Assembly (NCBI RefSeq): GCF_036417845.1
Contig: NC_089982.1
Coordinates: 67,283,684-67,347,683, forward strand
DNA: 64,000 bases
Reading direction: 5' to 3'
Source: Apteryx mantelli
Lineage: Eukaryota; Chordata; Aves; Apterygiformes; Apterygidae
Of the stretch, positions 59,001-64,000 are shown one piece after another. The notes beneath the pieces are model-generated. The model did no database searches. It was not told the origin of the DNA and worked only from the letters and a program-made list of their open reading frames with translations. The translations under genes and the position numbers were made by a program. Numbering within the stretch: the stretch's first letter is position 1; each line of letters starts with the position of its first letter.

Positions 59001-60803
59001 CTTTCTTCCATAACGTGGCTCTCATTCACTGTCTAGGAGGGTGGTTGAGCTCAGAGGATGTTGCTGGTAGTGGGGAAGAGGGGGAGGGAAAGGAGAAAAA
59101 AGTGAAAAACACTGGCTTTCTGGTTGCTAACTGAGAGCTATGCATTGTGGAGGTAAGTAGCAAAGGGAGTTTGCAAAAGCGTCTTCCTTCCAGCACCCTT
59201 CCCAGGGTTTCAAGTTAAATTGTGAGATTTCCCTTAGTATTGTATGTGAGGAAGCGGAGAGGAAAACTTAAGTTGCTGAATCTTCTAACATGGTAATCAG
59301 GATGTGGCCTTACAAATTGATTTCCAGATTCTGATACAACAGCTATCTTTTCAGTAATTGTTAATAGTGTGCTAAGAAGACTGGTGTCAGATTTTGATCC
59401 TGCCCAGAGAATGCTCTTTTAGAAAATAAACTGAGTCGGTGCAATGCAGTTCTGGCTGGGGTAGAAATGGCTTGTTACAGTTTTGTTTTTTTTTCCTCCT
59501 CTGCAGTATCTGGTGTGTAAACGGAAGCTGGAAAGTAAAAAGGAGGCATTGCTAATCCTTTCCAAAGAGCTGGACACTTGTCAACAGGAAAGAGACCAGT
59601 ACAAGCTTATGGCCAACCAGCTGCGGGAACGACACCAGTCTCTGAAAAAGAAATACCGGGAGCTGATTGTAGGTTGTTCTTTATGAATATTGAATAACTA
59701 GGGGACAAGAATGGACCTGAATTTTGAAAGAAATCCATAGTGAGAGCTGTAAAAATATTTAAATATTGTTTACAGTAGTCCTGCAGTTGTACAATCCTGG
59801 TGATACTATTACTCATTTGTTAGGCGTTGATGAGGTGGTGGCTGTTGTATAAGGCACAAAAAGATAGTTCCTGCTCTGACGAAATTAGTTTCAGTTATAA
59901 TTCCATTTAAAAACTGACTGCAGTATTATTATTCCACAGCAACTTAATATACCGTTATGGAAAACAATGCAACATAAATTGGTAATGGCCTGCTATTCTA
60001 GGAATGTAAACAAATACTGAGTCTTAGAAAAATTTTTGAGCTAAAATTAGTGTGATATGTGCTAATTTGTTACATCAAAGTGAGAAACAGCCTTGAAACA
60101 TCCTGGACTGTGATGTGTGCTAATTTGTTACATCAAAATAAGAAACAGCCTTGGGAACATCTGTGGGAACATCTTACATCCTGTGGTGGGGGCATGTACC
60201 CCGCCTGAGATAAGGGAGTTGAGCTAGCGAAGCGGCAATGTTAGTTTAGATAGCCTAATATGGTGATGGCGATGTCACACAACTGTGAAATATAGCACGA
60301 CCTCGAAAGTTGTAAAATATATGCGTGACCTGAGGGTCACCACTCACAATGCAGAGGGCTGAAGAAGACCCCCTAGCAACAGCCGGCGCAACCGCAGAAG
60401 TTACAGGAAGTGCCACATATACCCGGAGCTGGAATTGCATATAAGGAGACTGTGAGGGGGGGGTTGCGCGTGCCGTTGGTGGAGCAGGAGACTCCCCGGC
60501 CGCCCAGCGCTGTTTTGCTTACTTGTAACTTGCTCAATTATTCTATTAAATTGGAATTTATGCAACCCGGCCCGAGTGGTTGTCAATTTGTCGCGTTTAC
60601 CTATAACAATTAGTATAACAAGTATGAATCAAGAGGCAGTATTTCAGGAACAATTTTGAAAATATTGTAGTTAAGATATATGTTCTAAAATTTGATCCGC
60701 AAAGTTAATATAGTTGCTGGCTTCAGAAATAAGTTGTTAATAAAATATATCTGTTTGTTTGTAGGATGGGGACCCATCTCTTCCCCCTGAAAAGAGGAAA
60801 CAG
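49568..60803 (+). CDS. CCDC149: CCDC149, coiled-coil domain-containing protein 149 (5' part, partial)
   Basis: Joining 49568-49615, 59507-59668 and 60765-60803 gives 83 codons in one frame, with all introns in phase 0. The protein opens MSSHRSESDWQGLVSE and continues with a charged, heptad-like coiled coil containing SKELDTCQQERDQYKL and MANQLRERHQSLKKKYREL, then DGDPSLPPEKRKQ. These match vertebrate CCDC149. The remaining exons lie beyond the right edge. The function is poorly known; coiled coils suggest a scaffold or partner-binding role. An in-frame ATG at 49544 would add eight residues, and a Met at 59609 corresponds to the start of a shorter annotated-type isoform. In human, CCDC149 is also the neighbour of LGI2 in the same direction, which supports the call. 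Confidence 0.92.
49616..59506 (+). other. CCDC149: CCDC149 intron 1 (9.9 kb)
   Basis: The first 400 bases belong to the CpG island. The rest is AT-rich unique sequence with an A14 run (50663-50676), other short homopolymer runs and no recognised gene. No mobile element is identified with confidence. Confidence 0.8.
59507..59668 (+). CDS. CCDC149: CCDC149 coding exon 2: coiled coil
   Basis: 162 bases, 54 codons, phase 0 at both ends. Encodes residues 17-70, from YLVCKRKLESKKEALL to KKKYRELI, a Lys/Glu/Leu-rich coiled coil. Acceptor cctctgcag, donor GTAGGT. Contains Met 51 (59609), the possible start of a shorter isoform. Confidence 0.96.
60046..60050 (+). repeat. Left target-site duplication (ATTAG)
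   Basis: ATTAG immediately precedes the TG terminus of the LTR and is repeated immediately after its CA terminus. Confidence 0.85.
60051..60166 (+). repeat. 58-base tandem duplication at the U3 end of the LTR
   Basis: The first 58 bases of the LTR (60051-60108) are repeated from 60109, both copies starting TGTGAT and sharing GTGCTAATTTGTTACATCAA. They differ at roughly a tenth of positions, so the duplication is older than this insertion and probably a family trait. Confidence 0.85.
60051..60608 (+). mobile_element. Solo LTR of an endogenous retrovirus
   Basis: A 558-base element begins TGTGATATG and ends TATAACA, that is TG...CA, and is flanked by ATTAG on both sides. Inside are a TATA-like motif (TATAAG at 60440) and an ATTAAA poly(A) signal at 60545. 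These give a plausible U3 (60051 to about 60470), R (to about 60568) and U5 (to 60608). No internal viral region is present, so it is a solo LTR formed by recombination between two LTRs. Many CpGs are still intact and the target duplication is perfect, suggesting a fairly young insertion. It lies in sense orientation in CCDC149. A 5-base duplication narrows the class only loosely, and the family is not identified. Confidence 0.88.
60609..60613 (+). repeat. Right target-site duplication (ATTAG)
   Basis: Perfect copy of the five bases found before the LTR. Confidence 0.85.
60765..60803 (+). CDS. CCDC149: CCDC149 coding exon 3
   Basis: 39 bases, 13 codons, phase 0, encoding DGDPSLPPEKRKQ, which directly continues ...YRELI of exon 2 as in vertebrate CCDC149. 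Acceptor tttgtag, donor GTAGGA. Confidence 0.96.
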
Positions 60804-63800
60804 GTAGGATTTTTCAGTTGACATTATTTATTTATTTACAACAAAATTATACAAATATTTTCACATTTTGCAAAATATGGAAATACGGACTAAGAAGTCT
60901 GGTAAAAAGCAAACATTTCTCTCTACTGAAAGATCAGTCTTTAAATTATGGCTTCTGGTGCTTTCTTTTAAAGAGGTTACATCCTGAAATATCAGAACTA
61001 TCATTAATCAGAATATATGGCTATTGCTTTTATGTTCACCTAGGACTGAAATTGGTCAGTGTACGGAGACTTGAGATTATTCTCCTTGTTGTTTATCCTT
61101 TTTCTATTGCATCCTAAAATGGGTGCATGACGGGACTTCTTATACTTCAAAAGCAGTTTGGGAATGCATTGTCTGCATCCCATAATTGTTAATTTATTGT
61201 TGTGAGTACTGTTTTCCATTAGGTATTCTCCCAGGTCATTTGGACTCTATGGGTTATAAACGGTAAGAACAACGGTAATTGCATTTTATGGTTCCCCTGA
61301 AAATCTTTTTGCCTGCTCGCTTTTTTGTGCCGGAGATCCACATAGCGTGTCCCTGTTGCAGAGATTTGGCTGTCACATCCTGATATTATCTTGATTTCTA
61401 GTGAAAAATGGTGCCAGAAAGAAAATGTGTGAGAAGGGAAAAGAGGAGAATCCAGAAGAACAAATATTGTTACTGTAATTGTTAGTCTTGAAAGTCTTAG
61501 GCTTAGGCTCTTTAAAACAAGGATATTGCATTCTCTTAATAGGTAAGAAGTTTTGCTCACCATCCTTCTCTGGGAGTTGGCATGTAGTTCTTGCTATTTT
61601 AATAAAATTTTAGGGCTTAGGTTTTTTTTGGGGGGGGGTGTTTTTGTTTGTTTGTTTGTTTGTTTTTTAACAAAGCTTTCAGAGATAATATAATTACTCC
61701 TTCAGGCCCTTAAACAAATAGCTGCCAAGAAGTCAGTGGCTCAGTGTAGAATCATTTGACTTGATCATTATTTAGCATCATTTATTTGAAATGCTATTTT
61801 TTTCAACAGAGTTCTAATAAAAATTTATGACCAGATACAGGTTTGTGTATTCTGACTACTAAAACTGGAACTGAAAAATATACAATTAAAATAATAATTT
61901 AAAAAATCAGTATATTGGGTATACTGAGATTAGTAGGAAGGGAAATTTGCCATCTCGTGGATGTTGTTCTCCTTCCTCCTCCAGCTCTCAAAACAAATAA
62001 TTCTGACTCTAGTTTCTAAAAATACCATCAGAATTTAATATAATTGCAACTTCTAAATTTAGACTAAGTTTTGGCAAATCTTACCATGGTAAGTGCCTGG
62101 AAAGCCATTTAATAATCTAGACAGGAGGTTTTTTTATAAGGAAGTTGTGTATTTGTGCTAGGTAACAGTGAAAGAAAGAAAAATGTGTTCTCAGAGGGGG
62201 TCATTTATAGGTCTCCCCCAAGGATAATATATACTTTAGGTTGTACATTAATAGTCTGTTAGTGCACTTTTGGGTTTTCATTTTGAGAAGTGTGTCCCTA
62301 GCATAGAAGGTCTATACTCTGGAATAGTAAGGGCAGCCTTTCTAAAGAACAGTTTAGAATTGCTTTGAGAAACGCATCAAAAAAAAATAAAGTTATGAAT
62401 ATTTTTGCATTATTATTGTAAATACATTTCTTACAGCAAAGTTTTTCATCTAAGAAAGAGGGAAGTTCTCCTGGGCTCTTTTGGACTTCTCCTGTCCTCT
62501 CTTTGCCCAGAAACCTAGCTGCCTGTTGGAAGACGTTTGCGACCCCACAGTCATTTTAGGAAAACAGAAGCCCTGATCTTATAATGAACTTTGTGCGATA
62601 CAAACGTGCATGCTGTTTTCATGGTCATAAATGAGATGAAAACATGATATGCTGAACAATTTGCTGCCCATTACGTTTCTTTACCAGAACTGAAAAATCA
62701 TGGTTGAAATTGCAATCTACTACTTTGATTGTAATGGGTGGGTTGGAAAAGCTCCTTTCTTCTTCATCTCTTCATTTTTCACCTTCCTTATCAGTTACGC
62801 TTTGTGACTTCTTAAAATGTCTTGTCTTCCACACCATGCCTCCTCTCTGTTTCACAAAACAGAATTTTCATGTTTGGTATGGGAAATGTCACGTAACTGG
62901 CGAATTTTGATCAGCAAGGAGTTACTCAGAATGTGTTTTTGTAAGATCAGTGGTACTTAAAGGTATCTTAACATGCAGTGCTCTGCAGTATTTTCCCTGT
63001 CCACATAATCTCCACATAATCCAAAGATTGCTGCATGCATATAGTCTGCAGCCAACCAATAAAAAGGAGAAATGAAAAACTGTGCTACTGTAATCTCTTT
63101 CCATGCTGTAGACATTTTACTGTTCATATTGTTATCACAGACTATTAGCTGTAAGTGCTTTTCTGGCCCCTCTTTATACCAGACATTCACAACTAGTAGC
63201 TGTAGGTTGAAGGTAGTTTTACAGTGTTGGTTGGTGCTAGATGTGGAGTAATCTTTGAGTAAGTAAAGGAGGGATGAAATGTTTAGAGAGCACAGGGATA
63301 ATGCAGAGTCAATTTTGATGTCAAAATTCACCTTTTTCTGAAGAGATGATAAACAACAGACGCTCTTCATTTTGAAAGACATTAAAATGTAGCTCTGTGT
63401 ACAGAGCTTCTGTTGTGCATACTGTATAAATCAAAATTCTCCCATTCTGCAGTGGTAGACATTAATATGCATTTGCTGTGATACAGAAAAGTTTTGTAAC
63501 ATTGGCAAACAAACATGGGAAATCTGCTGGACAGTGTTGCCCTGCTGGGAAACTTCAAAAAAAAAAAAAAGGGTTGGGGGGAGCTTCTGACTTGATTTAT
63601 AGTGGCTGTTATTTTCTTCTACATTGTTCATGTTTTCAGTGTAACTAGTTTAGGAGGAACTTTGCTGTTGAAATAACAGATCGGTGAATCTTTTGACCTT
63701 CTATATGAAATGGAAGTTCTTCTAATACAAATGAGATCATTTGAATAAATGAAGGTGAAGTAAAACGCATGGTTAGGAAAATGACTGTGCTGGGCCACAG

Positions 63801-64000
63801 TCCTAAATACGCTTTGCTTAATTTGGTTTCAGTGAGACCACTCAGTTGGAGTTAATGGATTTGTAGTGGGGCTATGTCTCAAGAATAAAGCCACAATGCA
63901 TATGCTCACTGGATGAGGGCATGTATTTGTATTTTAAATTTGTCAGGAATCAAAATTAAATGGGGCTAAACATAATGATATGCAGTCCTAGTATAGAGCG
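60804..64000 (+). other. CCDC149: CCDC149 intron 3 (runs off the window)
   Basis: No exon 4 could be found in the remaining 3.2 kb, so the intron continues past the edge. Contains a T8/G9 run followed by a GTTT microsatellite (61622-61668) and an A14 tract with adjacent G runs near 63557-63580. Confidence 0.85.
61622..61668 (+). repeat. T8G9 tract and (GTTT)n microsatellite
   Basis: Eight T, nine G, then about five GTTT units ending in a T run. A simple repeat in CCDC149 intron 3. Confidence 0.9.

Larger units (their letters stand above)
59669..60764 (+). other. CCDC149: CCDC149 intron 2, carrying a solo LTR
   Basis: 1.1 kb, of which about half is the endogenous retroviral LTR at 60051-60608. 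The remainder is AT-rich unique sequence. Acceptor tttgtttgtag before GATGGGG. Confidence 0.93.

Noticed and set aside
1-64000. tRNA, rRNA, CRISPR arrays, bacterial-type operons
   Set aside because: None seen. The window is vertebrate nuclear DNA with spliced genes, and no tRNA B-box-like pattern with a paired A-box was noticed on either strand by eye.

Overview
The window is vertebrate nuclear DNA. Genes are split into short exons with canonical GT...AG introns, promoters are very GC-rich CpG islands, and mononucleotide runs and a truncated CR1-type LINE are present. The CR1 fragment, the compact introns and the extreme GC of the promoters point to a bird; a crocodilian or turtle cannot be excluded from sequence alone. 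I recognise two protein-coding genes, both on the + strand: LGI2, complete in its coding exons, and the 5' part of CCDC149. The same two genes are neighbours in the same relative orientation in human, on 4p15.2.

Layout. 1-1.9 kb: upstream flank with a CR1 remnant near 1.27-1.50 kb. 1.94-2.45 kb: a G-rich minisatellite that runs into the LGI2 CpG island (about 2.4-3.15 kb), which also holds a GC pentanucleotide repeat. 2.85-19.5 kb: eight LGI2 coding exons encoding about 540 residues (signal peptide, LRRNT, four LRR exons of exactly 72 nt each, LRRCT, seven-bladed EPTP/EAR domain). The 3' UTR follows, with a candidate poly(A) signal at 21319. From about 21.35 to 49.2 kb there is a gene desert of about 28 kb. 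It holds an ancient LINE-like remnant (about 40.34-41.18 kb), a compact hairpin (24.88-24.96 kb) and a small AT-rich minisatellite (47.3 kb). 49.2-50.0 kb: the CCDC149 CpG island and first coding exon. Exons 2 and 3 are at 59.5 and 60.8 kb, and the gene runs off the right edge. Intron 2 of CCDC149 contains a solo endogenous-retrovirus LTR with intact ends and a 5-bp target duplication.

The two genes are not known to act together. LGI2 is a secreted neuronal/synaptic ligand of the LGI-ADAM22/23 system; CCDC149 is an intracellular coiled-coil protein of poorly known function. I found no evidence of an undescribed multi-gene system. The most checkable oddities are the solo LTR with its duplicated U3 end, two pre-miRNA-sized hairpins, and the repeat-rich LGI2 promoter.
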